NCBI GenBank assembly: GCA_964652195.1
Contig: CAZZBB010000057.1
Span: 62,001 to 126,000, forward strand
DNA: 64,000 nt
Source of the DNA: MSPOR6 sp964652195
GTDB lineage: Bacteria; Poribacteria; WGA-4E; WGA-3G
Reading direction: 5' to 3'
Below, piece after piece: positions 53,745 through 63,440 of this stretch. The stretch's first letter is position 1. Every line of letters starts with the position of its first letter. The position numbers and the translations under genes were made by a program. The notes below the pieces were generated by a model, which worked only from the letters and a program-made list of their open reading frames with translations, was not told where the DNA came from and ran no database searches.

Positions 53745-54764
53745 ATGGCAGGAAAATTAAAAGTTGCAGCTGTCGGTTGTGGAGGTGTCGGATTATTACA
53801 TCAACGTGGTTATCTACAGCATCAAGGTGCTGAATTAGTTGCGGTTTGTGATATAGATAAAGATAAAGCACAAGCTCGTGCAGAAGAACTCGGTATTGGG
53901 GAGTGGTATCCTTCAATTAAAGAGATGCTCGAAAATGAAGAATGTGATCTGGTAGATGTAGTCACTGCTGACCATCTACATTTTGAACCTGTGATGGAAT
54001 GTTTGGATGCAGGTAAGCATGTAATATCAGAAAAACCGTTGTCTTTGAAAATCGAAGAAGCCGAACAGATGGTCGCTAAGGCAGACGAAAAGGGTGTACA
54101 TCTTGCAATTGACTATAACCGTAGGTTTGCTCCAGGTTATGTTCAGGCAAGAAAATGGTTTGATGCTGGTGATATCGGACAAACTTATTACTTAGATATG
54201 AAACTTTCTCAAGGAGGTCCTGCATCAACTTGGAAAGGTGAATATTACCTGCTCTACGAACTCCAAACACATGCACTTGACATTTTACGTTGGTTTGGGG
54301 GTGAGATCGTTGCTGTGTGTTCTGAAATGGCGAAACCCAGAAAACATGAAACACGGGATGGAGAAGATGCATGCTATACGAGTATGGCTATTTCTTTACG
54401 GTATGACACTGAAAAAGTGGCTACTTTGTTAGCAAGCTGGGATAGTGATTTTATACATCCAATTGAACGATTAGAGATATGTGGTGCTAAAGGAGAGATA
54501 GTTGTTGACAATGTCTTAAGTAAAGCTACCCTCTTGAAACGCGATAATCAGGTTGTTGAGGAATATCGTCCCTCGATATTCAGGATGGACCAACTTGCAT
54601 TTGATGGAACATTTGCTTTGCGTATGGCAGCTTTAGTTGATGATTTACTGAATGATCGACTACCAGAACCAACAGGACGAGATGGATTGCAGGCAATGCG
54701 GATTACCGAAGCAATTGTCGAATCCTGGATTGAAAAACGAGAGGTTCGAGTTAAAATCGATTAA
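53745..54764 (+). CDS. Gfo/Idh/MocA-family oxidoreductase
   Basis: 339 aa from the ATG at 53745 (AGAGGG upstream; earlier GTG at 53715 rejected). Rossmann fold LKVAAVGCGGVGLLHQRGYLQ, VAVCDID, DLVDVVTADHLHFEP, and HVISEKPLSLKIEEAEQM with the catalytic Lys. C-terminal domain with YYLLYELQTHALDILRWFGG (His). Closest in style to inositol 2-dehydrogenase-like members, but substrate not assignable. Alone on its transcript, with GH127 following about 1 kb later. Confidence 0.88.
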   Translation: MAGKLKVAAVGCGGVGLLHQRGYLQHQGAELVAVCDIDKDKAQARAEELGIGEWYPSIKEMLENEECDLVDVVTADHLHFEPVMECLDAGKHVISEKPLSLKIEEAEQMVAKADEKGVHLAIDYNRRFAPGYVQARKWFDAGDIGQTYYLDMKLSQGGPASTWKGEYYLLYELQTHALDILRWFGGEIVAVCSEMAKPRKHETRDGEDACYTSMAISLRYDTEKVATLLASWDSDFIHPIERLEICGAKGEIVVDNVLSKATLLKRDNQVVEEYRPSIFRMDQLAFDGTFALRMAALVDDLLNDRLPEPTGRDGLQAMRITEAIVESWIEKREVRVKID

Positions 54765-54805
54765 CTTTAGTAATAATACACCCTCTTATCAGGAGGATTG
54801 ATACA

Positions 54806-55479
54806 ATGAAACATCAATTAAATGAATTTCCCTCTTATGAATATGGAACAAAACACCTCAATTCTACATTACCTACAATATTTATATTTCTAACTATTAT
54901 ACTCTTCGCCATTAATTGTGGTCCTATGCAATCGCAACGATTACCTATTCCTGAAACATCCTCTTCTGAAATTTCAACAAATACCCAAAGTACCAATTCC
55001 ATGGATCTACCGAAAGCGGCGATTGTTGACTTAAAGGAGATTACTTTTCTTAAGGATGCTTTAAAGACACCCCTTACATCTACCAGTAGTAATCCCGGAC
55101 TTGAAGATTTTCATATAAGAATCCGAGCAAATGTCAGGCATAGTGCAATAATCTCAAACTGTAACTTAGATATCCTAAAAGCATTGATCGCACAAGGGTG
55201 GGCTCCAGTAGTTAAGTATGAATTCCAAGGGAGAAAATCGGAAATTATACCGATTTCTGAATACAGCGACCATACAAACAGGTATCACTACAACAGGTGA
55301 ATGGATATGCAAAACGTCGGGTAGATTACAAGGATTTTGAAACTTCTTTTGAGAACAGTTCACGAAAACAGTGTGTATTAATCACTCGTATAAAACTTTC
55401 AGAAGCGTACATACGGAAGGTATTAAGCAAATTTCTACCAAGTGAAACCTTTGCACAGATTTCTGTAAAAAGTCGTTGA
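54806..55479 (+). pseudogene. Lipoprotein/C39-like protein split by a frame change
   Basis: First part 54806-55300: hydrophobic N-terminus with a possible lipobox Cys (LFAINCGPM), a Ser/Thr linker, then IRANVRHSAIISNCNLDILKALIAQGWAPVVKYEFQGR...IPISEYSDHTNRYHYNR. Second part 55297-55479 in another frame: NGYAKRRVDYKDFETSF through SETFAQISVKSR. The parts read as one protein; they meet at GTGA, so re-initiation on the GTG is imaginable, but a single-base indel is simpler. The family resembles peptidase-C39-like envelope proteins; I am not certain of it. Confidence 0.6.
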
Positions 55480-55519
55480 TTTCATTATCTCTACTTAAAC
55501 TTTCTATTTTAACCTAAGT

Positions 55520-55630
55520 CACCACCTATGTAGCACAAACTTTTAGTTGTTATACTATTCAACACAAAATTTAAAGTTTACGCTACGATATTTCGAGAAT
55601 AATGAACTTTTCTTGAATTAAAAATGGTAT
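55520..55630 (+). repeat. Degenerate MITE-like element
   Basis: GTAGCACAAACTTTTAGTTGT, then an inverted GTTTACGCTAC, and a right end AAAAATGGTAT. Related to the 35154 element but rearranged. The 313-bp gap holds nothing else. Confidence 0.45.
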
Positions 55631-55792
55631 CTATAACTCAAAATCTTGTAGGTTGAAACTTAGGTTATTTTTTCTTACAATGTATTGTTCAAACAAACTG
55701 ATTATTTATAAAGATTGATACCCTTCATCATGTATCTCAACCTATATAGGCATTAATAGTCACTATACTATAAACAATCTGAGGTAATAGTA

Positions 55793-57676
55793 TTGAAAGC
55801 AATTCCATTTACAAATGTTACTATAAATGACAGATTTTGGTCACCCCGTCAAAAGACGAATTCTGAGAAAACAATTGCACACGAACTTGAACAGTGCAGG
55901 ATAACTGGAAGAATAAGCAATTTTGCTAAAGCTGCTGGTTTGATGGATGGCAACTTTGAAGGGATCTTTTTCAATGATTCCGATGTTCATAAATTAATTG
56001 AAGCTGCATCTTATACACTGCATACACACCCCAATCCAGAATGGGAGAAAGAACTGGATAAGGTGATTGACACAATTGCAGAAAGCCAGCAGGATGACGG
56101 GTATCTCAATTCCTATTTTACTCTGGTTGAACCACAAAAAAGATGGCAGAATCTTGGCATGATGCATGAATTGTATTGTGCTGGACATCTATTTGAAGCG
56201 GGAGTAGCACATTACCAAGCTACTGGGAAAGAAAAATTACTTGATGTCGCTTGTCGTTTTGCTGATCTTATTGACAATACTTTCGGTCCAGGAAAACGAG
56301 ATGGGTTACCTGGACACCAAGGAATAGAACTTGCATTAGTTAAATTGGCACGTGTAACCGGTGAAAGACGGTATATGTCATTATCAGAATATTTTGTAAA
56401 AACACGAGGTCAATCACCGCACGTGTTTGAAAAAGAATTAGAGAATCCCGATTTACCTGGTGGATTAGGGGCATACCAACATCATTACACACGAGATGGT
56501 AAATATGAAGGTACATATTCACAAGCACATCTACCACTAAAAGATCAGAAAGAATGTGTCGGGCATGCTGTTAGAGCAATGTATCTATATGCTGGTGCTG
56601 CAGATATTGCCAATGAAACCGGAGATAGTGAAATTGCACACGCTCTTGAAGCATTATGGCAAAATGTTGAAAAAAGATTATATATCACCGGAGGTGTGGG
56701 GCCGTCAGGACACAATGAAGGTTTCACACAAGATTATGAGCTACCAAATTTTTCTGCCTATGCTGAAACTTGTGCTTCCATAGGATTAATCTTTTGGGCA
56801 CATAGAATGTTCATCTTAAAGGGAATTTCGCGATATATGGATGTCTTAGAAACCGCACTATATAATGGGGCATTGTCTGGAGTTTCTCTTGATGGGACGG
56901 GTTTTTTCTATCAGAATCCATTAGCAAGCCGTGGTGGCAGAGAACGTAGTCCTTGGTTTGGGTGTGCATGCTGTCCTCCAAATATCGCACGCTTGTTCGG
57001 TTCTTTAGGTGAGTATATCTATGCTCAATCAGAAGATGATATATGGGTTAACCTATATATTGGTGGTTCTGCATCGACAACACTTACAACTGATGTATCA
57101 TTAATATTAACCCAAGAAACCGAGTATCCATGGTCAGGAGATGTAAAGTTAACAGTGAATCTTGATAAACCAACATCCTTCAATCTCAATTTACGCATAC
57201 CCGGATGGTGTAAAAGTCATTTAATTGAGGTTAATGGGGAAAAACTTGATACTCTTGTAACATCAACCGGATATCTCACGCTGAATAGACAATGGAAGTC
57301 GGGGGATATTGTTGAATTGAAATTGGATATGCCAGTTGATAGAATTTTCGCACATCCCAATGTAAGAGATAACCTTGGTCGTTCTGCCTTACAACGTGGA
57401 CCGTTGCTTTACTGTTTTGAAGATATTGATAACTCAGATGGAGCATTTGAAACCTTATCTCTTGTCAATGATGCTTCAATTCACGCAGAATACAATAATG
57501 ATTTTCTGAATGGCGTCATGATATTAAAAGGTACAGGATTAGTATATGATGAAGCTGATTGGGATAATCAACTCTACCTATCAAAACCTATTTCGAATAA
57601 AACAGACATTACCGCGATACCCTACTATGCTTGGAGTAATCGTGGAGCAGGAAAAATGGCAGTTTGGGTTTTGTAA
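55793..57676 (+). CDS. GH127 glycoside hydrolase (beta-L-arabinofuranosidase-like)
   Basis: 627 aa from a TTG with GAGGTAAT upstream; no signal peptide, so cytoplasmic. DUF1680/GH127 motifs: FTNVTINDRFWSPRQ, GIFFNDSDVHKLIEAASYTL, DGYLNSYFT, HELYCAGHLFEAGVAHY, GGVGPSGHNEGF, ETCASIGLIFWAHRM, and the zinc-thiolate catalytic cysteines in FGCACCPPNIARLFGSLGEY (about 388-393). Releases beta-L-arabinofuranose from plant or algal glycans or glycoproteins in characterised relatives. The upstream Gfo/Idh gene may act on the product. Confidence 0.92.
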   Translation: MKAIPFTNVTINDRFWSPRQKTNSEKTIAHELEQCRITGRISNFAKAAGLMDGNFEGIFFNDSDVHKLIEAASYTLHTHPNPEWEKELDKVIDTIAESQQDDGYLNSYFTLVEPQKRWQNLGMMHELYCAGHLFEAGVAHYQATGKEKLLDVACRFADLIDNTFGPGKRDGLPGHQGIELALVKLARVTGERRYMSLSEYFVKTRGQSPHVFEKELENPDLPGGLGAYQHHYTRDGKYEGTYSQAHLPLKDQKECVGHAVRAMYLYAGAADIANETGDSEIAHALEALWQNVEKRLYITGGVGPSGHNEGFTQDYELPNFSAYAETCASIGLIFWAHRMFILKGISRYMDVLETALYNGALSGVSLDGTGFFYQNPLASRGGRERSPWFGCACCPPNIARLFGSLGEYIYAQSEDDIWVNLYIGGSASTTLTTDVSLILTQETEYPWSGDVKLTVNLDKPTSFNLNLRIPGWCKSHLIEVNGEKLDTLVTSTGYLTLNRQWKSGDIVELKLDMPVDRIFAHPNVRDNLGRSALQRGPLLYCFEDIDNSDGAFETLSLVNDASIHAEYNNDFLNGVMILKGTGLVYDEADWDNQLYLSKPISNKTDITAIPYYAWSNRGAGKMAVWVL

Positions 57677-57689
57677 ATACGAAAGCTTT

Positions 57690-57903
57690 ACCTATTCTCA
57701 TCAAGTTCCAGAAATACAGCAGTGTCTATCTCAGGTTCAAGGGTTTATACGTGTGTATTCCAAACTTTTGTATCCATTGAATGATGGTAGTCGGAGAAAC
57801 ACAAAACATTTTCGCAATCGTATTCATGGATAATGCCTGACAATATAGAAAAATCGCTTTATCGTCTTACACAGTGCACATCTTCACAACGAGGACAGGA
57901 CAT
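57690..57903 (-). pseudogene. IS1-like transposase relic
   Basis: From ATG 57903 on the minus strand: MSCPRCEDVHCVRR (InsA-type zinc finger) then a stop and shift, KAIFLYCQALSMNTIAKMF, VSPTTIIQWIQKFGIH, and, after another shift, AVFLELDE, which has the first catalytic Asp of IS1 transposases. Roughly the first third of an IS1-family element, with frame breaks. The 425-bp gap between the glycosidase and the next lipoprotein has no other gene. Confidence 0.65.
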
Positions 57904-58101
57904 TCAATAAACCTCCATTGGACAAGGTCTTATATGGCACATATAGCAAAAACATAAAGACATAAAATTACTTTATTTTTTCAAAATTTTATACTATTTT
58001 AAAATTCGTAGCAAGTTGTGCGATTCAGAGAGTTACCGGACAATCTGCTAAAATCGTTAGTTATGTAAAACCCTCCAATACATTTTAGGTGGAAAATCAG
58101 C

Positions 58102-58701
58102 ATGATAAAACAGAATATCTTCAAAAATTATAAAGTTCTATTAGTGACATTTTTTGCAGTTATGATTTCCAGCTGCAATTACTCGGGCTATTTTAGGAAA
58201 ACTACAAAAGATTTTGTAAAATTAGACGCACCTCTGGAGAACGTCTTACCCAAAATCACGGTCATTGTTCCTGAACATCAAGGCAAGGATGGAAAAGCAC
58301 TGGAAGTTATCGTAGGTGAAACATTTAAAGGTAAAGCTGAATATAAGTCTAATGGTGAAACTCACGAACTTGAATACGCAATGCTGAATCAGCATGCCGT
58401 TGAAGGAAACAAGTATATCATTACGGTTCTTTCCTATAACTTTGGCGGTACCGGTAGATTTTATTACCTCACTGGGATTGACAAAACAACACTTAAGAGT
58501 GTGTATGAAGTCTTTCTGGGAGATCGTGTCAGGATTATGAGTCTGAAATTGCGCGGAACAAAAAAAGATACAGTGGACATCAACTACATGGATAGAAAAC
58601 AGAGAAGAGCATTTTCAGAAAATCCAAATCAAATTAAACGCATCAATCTATCTTGGTTAGTTGGTCCTCCTGCTGCACCGCAAAAATTTATGGATGATTA
58701 G
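58102..58701 (+). CDS. Small lipoprotein of unknown function
   Basis: 199 aa. AGGTGG before the ATG; signal peptide with lipobox ISSCNYS (Cys at about 25). The mature part is beta-rich (ITVIVPEHQGKDGKALEVIVGETFKG, RIMSLKLRGTKKDTVDINYMD) with a tail LSWLVGPPAAPQKFMDD. No family recognised. A damaged copy of residues about 42-82 follows directly downstream. Confidence 0.65.
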   Translation: MIKQNIFKNYKVLLVTFFAVMISSCNYSGYFRKTTKDFVKLDAPLENVLPKITVIVPEHQGKDGKALEVIVGETFKGKAEYKSNGETHELEYAMLNQHAVEGNKYIITVLSYNFGGTGRFYYLTGIDKTTLKSVYEVFLGDRVRIMSLKLRGTKKDTVDINYMDRKQRRAFSENPNQIKRINLSWLVGPPAAPQKFMDD

Positions 58702-58830
58702 ACGCGCCTCTGGAGAAAGTCTTACCCGAATTCACGGTCATTGTTCCTGAGCAACACGACAAGGAGGGAAAAGCACTGGAAGTTACCGTAAATGAACCAG
58801 TTAATAGTAAAGCTGCGAATACATCACCCT
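58699..58830 (+). pseudogene. Partial tandem copy of the preceding lipoprotein gene
   Basis: GACGCGCCTCTGGAGAAAGT through AAGCACTGGAAGTTACCGTA repeats the segment at about 58225-58345 with substitutions. It begins at the stop codon of the intact gene and lacks a start, signal peptide and most of the domain. From about 58834 the sequence changes to a TGTAGAAGGAAACTCCGATT repeat. Confidence 0.7.
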
Positions 58831-59059
58831 CCGGTGTAGAAGGAAACTCCGATTCCCGACCTTCTTTACTACGGTTAATGGAAAACAATTATTTGAAATA
58901 ACATTGTGTAAACACACCTCAGAAAGACAAAGACCAATACTATAAATTATGTGGGTTTGAGAATAGGTATACGATCTTCATTCTTCCAAATTTATACTCA
59001 GATAGACCTGGTAGGTACGGTTTCTAAACACGGATTCGGCGTTGATTTGGAAGAATTCC

Positions 59060-59115
59060 AGGGAATATGACTTAATGTAATTCATTCCGATGATTCTTTG
59101 ATTCCTTGATTCAAA
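59060..59115 (+). repeat. Dispersed hairpin repeat (GAATGCC type), degenerate
   Basis: GGGAATATGACTTAATGTAA..CATTC..GATGATTCTTTGATTCCTTG; family of 21085-21175. The gap 58900-59297 shows no gene. Confidence 0.45.
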
Positions 59116-59297
59116 TATAAAATCTGAGTTTTCAAACTCACGTTATTATACTTGCCAGTTTATGGATTCAGAAAGATCAATTTGAAATGTAATTTTTCTG
59201 TTTAAAGTTGATGGGTAGCAACGATTAATAAACAAATGTTGAGGTTTTAATTCTACACGAGGATTTTAGATAATACAGTAAGATGTTGACTGATTAG

Positions 59298-61177
59298 CTA
59301 TTGGATCTTCCAAAGTAGTATCGTACCATCATAACTACCACTCGCAATAGTTTTCCCATCTGAAGAAAACGTTACTGAGGTAACACCTATGGTATGTCCT
59401 GTAAATGTAGTGATGTGGTCACCAGAAGCAGCATGCCAGAAGCGAATTGACTTATCCCAACTACCCGTAACTATGAGATTACCATCATGAGAATAGTCAA
59501 GTGTTGTAACAGTTGATGTGTGTCCGATGAGTGTAGTCTTATTTTCATAGGTTTGGGTATCCCATAAACGAACAGTTGAATCTGAAGCACTTGAAGCTAT
59601 TGTCGAATTATCTGGTGAGAATTTCACACAGGTTATAATACCCCTATGTCCTTTAAGTAGTGCTTTTTCTCTAAGAAAGTCTGAATCCAATAGTCGTATT
59701 GTCTTGTCAAAACTTGTACTTGCAACTGTGGAACCATCTGATGAAAATACTACTGATACTACTGGTTGTGTATGTCCAACAAATGTAGCAAGATGCCGTC
59801 TTGTATCTATAGTCCACAGTCGAACCGTTTTGTCGTAACTACCAGATACGACTTTCTTCGCATTAGGAGAAAAGTCGACTGAATACACATTTATATTATG
59901 TCCTTTAAATGAGGTAATTTCCTTTTCTGTTTGGGTATCCCACAGCCGTAAGGTTAAGTCATTACTTCCTGTTACAATCATATTCCCATCAGATGATATG
60001 TCCACAGATTGAACAGAACTTGTATGACCTAAGTATGTTTTGCAGGTTTCAGAATCAATATCCCACAACACCATAGTGCCATCTTCATAACCCGCGGCAA
60101 TCATATTTTCATCCTTAGTATAGACAATTGAGTTGACTATATCCGTATGTCCAGTGATTTGGTAGATTAGTTCCTTTGTATGCGTATCCCATAAGCGTAT
60201 AATATTGTCCCAGGTTACACTCGCAATTATGTTTCCATCTGGAACAATTGCCACTGAAGACCGGATAGGAGCAGAATGACCAAATGTTGTAGACTTGTGC
60301 TTACCTATTGCAGTCTTTACTCTAAATGAAGAATGATGTTGTCCTGTTTTTCCGTTCCATAAATGTATGACATTCTGCATATCCATGCTTGCCAATCGAT
60401 TTCCTTCAGGAAATATATCAAAGAATTCACTATACCAGTAACTTCATTAAGTTGAATCACAGATTCATTATTATGTATATCCCACAGACGGATTGTCTTG
60501 TCTTTACCACCACTTGCGAGTGTATTGCTATCAGATGAAAAAGCAATAGTTGTAACTTCATGAGTATGGTCTTTTGTCTGAACATTTATCAATCCTATGG
60601 TTTTATCTTTACTTCCACTGGCAAGGAAATTACCATTAGGAGAAAATGCAACTGAAGTAACACTGTCAGTGTGGTCTGTATTTGTATAACTAACATCCCC
60701 AGTCTCTATGTCCCAAAGTTTAACTGTTTTATCATTACTTCCACTGGCAAGGAAATTACCATCGCCTGAAAATACAACACAATTGACTTTGTCTGTATGT
60801 CCTTCAAGTGTTTCTATGAGTAAGCCTGTTTGTCCATCCCACAGTCGTATCGTATTATCCCAACTTCCTGACGCAAGCATCCTCCCATCACGGGAATACG
60901 CTATTGTATATACACTATCAGTATGTCCAGTGAGAAGATCTATTTCTTTTACCATATCCTGACGTATTTCATAAATCCATATACCGATTGAACTACCAAC
61001 TGCAAGATGAAAACCATTAGGAGAAAAAGCTACGTTTCCAGTAATTACACCTTTACCAAGTCGTTTAACTGCTCCTTCCGGCAAACTCAGTGTAGTGTAA
61101 TCTGCACCTGTGGCAGTTAATTGAAAAAACCAACATACGAAAGTGGATATTAGTAGGATTCTAAATAACTTCATCAT
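59298..61177 (-). pseudogene. Secreted WD40-repeat protein gene with one frameshift
   Basis: Two frames that read as one about 626-aa protein. The 5' part (61177 down to 60317) starts with a signal peptide (LFRILLISTFVCWFFQLTATGA) and SLPEGAVKRLGKGVITGNVAFSPNG, then WD40 blades. Near 60415 the blade text GIVNSLI should continue as FPEGNRLASMDMQNVIHLWN, but this lies in another frame, most simply because of an extra TA in TTGATATATTTCC. The 3' part (60395 to 59298) carries eight further blades (FSPNAKKVVSGSYDKTVRLW type). Either a recent mutation or a sequencing/assembly error. Paralogue of the gene at 61482. Confidence 0.8.
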
Positions 61178-61208
61178 ACTTCCTAATTTAATACTCTCAA
61201 GGTAAGTT

Positions 61209-61335
61209 ATACCGTTTCTGATTATTAAAGTCTCATTAATAGAATCTCTTTAATGTAGCACAAACTTTCAGTTTGTGCAGTATTTCAAGACATAAATATC
61301 ACCTAATCGGGGAAATTCGTTTATAGAAATGGTAT
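61209..61335 (+). repeat. MITE-like element, copy C
   Basis: 127 bp: ATACCGTTTCTGATTATTAA to ATAGAAATGGTAT, inner perfect hairpin GCACAAACT-TTC-AGTTTGTGC. Contains a short internal reiteration of TTAATAGAATCTC compared with the 114-bp copies. Lies between two WD40 genes. Confidence 0.8.
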
Positions 61336-61481
61336 TAGTTAGTGTTTAATGAATTTCGGGTTAAACAGGGAATATAACAATGAATAAGTCAGAAGGAGAA
61401 GTCTATTCCTGAATGTACTCATTAATATAATAGGATGCTTAAACCTACAGACCAAAATGATACTTGATAATGGACTAATAA

Positions 61482-63395
61482 TTATGGCAGATTCCAAACA
61501 AGGACTGTCCCCTCATATCCTCCACTGGCAATTGTTTTTCCATCTGGAGAAAATTTCACTGTATTGGCATCCTGTGAATGTCCTTTATAACTGTGTATTA
61601 GATTACCAGTCGTTGTATCCCATATCTGAACAAGTCCTTCACGATCTCCGGTGGCAAGTTTACTACCATCTGCTGAGAATGCCACACTCAGAAATTGCCA
61701 ATTGTCTCCTATAATTTTCAGTTTTATTTCTTTTGACTCTACATTCCATAAATACACATTATTATCAGCACTTGCACTCGCGAGTGTGGTGCCATCCGGT
61801 GAAAATGCAATGGATGTGATACCTTTTTTATGTCCTTCAAGTCTAGCCACATGTTCTTTTGTATGTGGGTTCCACAAACTAATTGTTGTATCTTGACTCC
61901 CACTTGCAAGGATACTACCATCTGGTGAGAAATCGACCGTTGTAACTGTATCTGCATGTCCTGCCAATTTTCTTCTTTCTTTTTTTAACTTTGCGTTGCA
62001 TAAACGGACCGTGTTATCTGTAAGTCCTATAGCAAGAGTATCACCATCAGGTGAATATGCTATAGAATTTATATCCTCACTGGTTTCAATTCTTTCTGAT
62101 TTCGGTTTTCTTGAATATGTCTGTAAAACCCGTTTCCGTCCTTCCCAGAATAATACTCTTTCCATTTTGCCACCAGTAGCAATGGTATTTCCATCTGGTG
62201 AGTACACTACTGACGTAAGTACAGAGATAAAGTTTCCTTTAAGGGCAGCTTTGTTTTGTCCTGTCTGTGTATCCCATAAAAGACCTGCTCTACCTTTACC
62301 CACAGATGCAATCGTACTTCCATCAGGTGAATATGCTATAGAAATGACTGATCCACTATGCCCATCAATTGTTGATTTATGCTTAAGTGTTTCTAAATCC
62401 CATAACATCACACTATCACCATTCCCTTTAGACGCCAACATCTTACTATCTGGAGAAAATGATAATGTAGATAACGCATAATCAGATGATTTGATTTCTT
62501 TTCTGAATTCACCTGTTTCTGAATTCCATAATTTAATTGACTCATAATCACCTGTAGCGATTGTTTTGGTATCAGGAGATACTGCAACTATCGATAAATC
62601 ATACAATGGCTTCAGCTCTATTGTTAATTTGTTATATCCACGTTTAGCATCCCATACTTTAACAGTGTTATCCCAACTCCCAGTAATTAAGGAGTTGCCA
62701 TCTGATGTATACCCAACAAAATTTATGCTTTTATCATGTTCGGCATATAAGGGTATCATTTCTTCAGTCTCAATATTCCACAATAGGACAGCATTATCTT
62801 CACCACCACTTACCAATGTCTTACCATCCATTGAAAATGATAATGACGTAATGGTATCCGTATGTCCTTTCAGTGTCGTAATATGTTGCCCATTTTCTAC
62901 ATTCCACAACCTAATCTCCGATTCAAATATTCTTGTATTATCTTCATAATGTCCGTTTGCTGAAACAAGTGTTTGCCCATCAGGAGAAAACGCTAATGCT
63001 GAGATTATCCACGGATGTCCTTCCCTGCTAAACATCTGCTGACCAGTTTCTGCATCCCATGAACGAATAGTATGATCCGATCCGCCACTAGCAATAGTTT
63101 TCCCATTAGGTGAGAATAAAACCCTCTTAACACCTTTTTGATGGCCTGTGAGAAGCATCAGTACTTCGGGTTTATCAAATTGGACATCATAAAGCCAGAT
63201 CCCAATTTCACTGGCTACTGCAAGTTGTGTGCTATCCGGTGAGAAAGCAAAATTGCCACTGATCCTACTCTTACCGAGACGCATAACCGCATCTTCAGGG
63301 AGTTTCCATGTTGAGAAATCATCTGCATTAACATTAAATATAATAAAATAAATTATAATTATAAACGCGAGTGAAATTCGTATAAGATTTATCAT
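61482..63395 (-). CDS. Secreted WD40-repeat protein
   Basis: 637 aa from the ATG at 63395 (GAGGAAA upstream; a TTG at 63410 is less likely). Signal peptide (ISLAFIIIIYFIIFNVNA), then the same opening as the neighbouring paralogue: WKLPEDAVMRLGKSRISGNF and IGIWLYDV. About fourteen WD40 blades of the AFSPDGKTLASGG...LWD.ET type fill the rest, enough for two seven-bladed propellers. No enzyme domain. A rigid extracytoplasmic binding platform is likely. Part of a tandem array of three such genes. Confidence 0.88.
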   Translation of the reverse strand: MINLIRISLAFIIIIYFIIFNVNADDFSTWKLPEDAVMRLGKSRISGNFAFSPDSTQLAVASEIGIWLYDVQFDKPEVLMLLTGHQKGVKRVLFSPNGKTIASGGSDHTIRSWDAETGQQMFSREGHPWIISALAFSPDGQTLVSANGHYEDNTRIFESEIRLWNVENGQHITTLKGHTDTITSLSFSMDGKTLVSGGEDNAVLLWNIETEEMIPLYAEHDKSINFVGYTSDGNSLITGSWDNTVKVWDAKRGYNKLTIELKPLYDLSIVAVSPDTKTIATGDYESIKLWNSETGEFRKEIKSSDYALSTLSFSPDSKMLASKGNGDSVMLWDLETLKHKSTIDGHSGSVISIAYSPDGSTIASVGKGRAGLLWDTQTGQNKAALKGNFISVLTSVVYSPDGNTIATGGKMERVLFWEGRKRVLQTYSRKPKSERIETSEDINSIAYSPDGDTLAIGLTDNTVRLCNAKLKKERRKLAGHADTVTTVDFSPDGSILASGSQDTTISLWNPHTKEHVARLEGHKKGITSIAFSPDGTTLASASADNNVYLWNVESKEIKLKIIGDNWQFLSVAFSADGSKLATGDREGLVQIWDTTTGNLIHSYKGHSQDANTVKFSPDGKTIASGGYEGTVLVWNLP

Positions 63396-63440
63396 TATAT
63401 ATTTCCTCAACCAATTTCAATGTGAAATGTTGAATAACAT

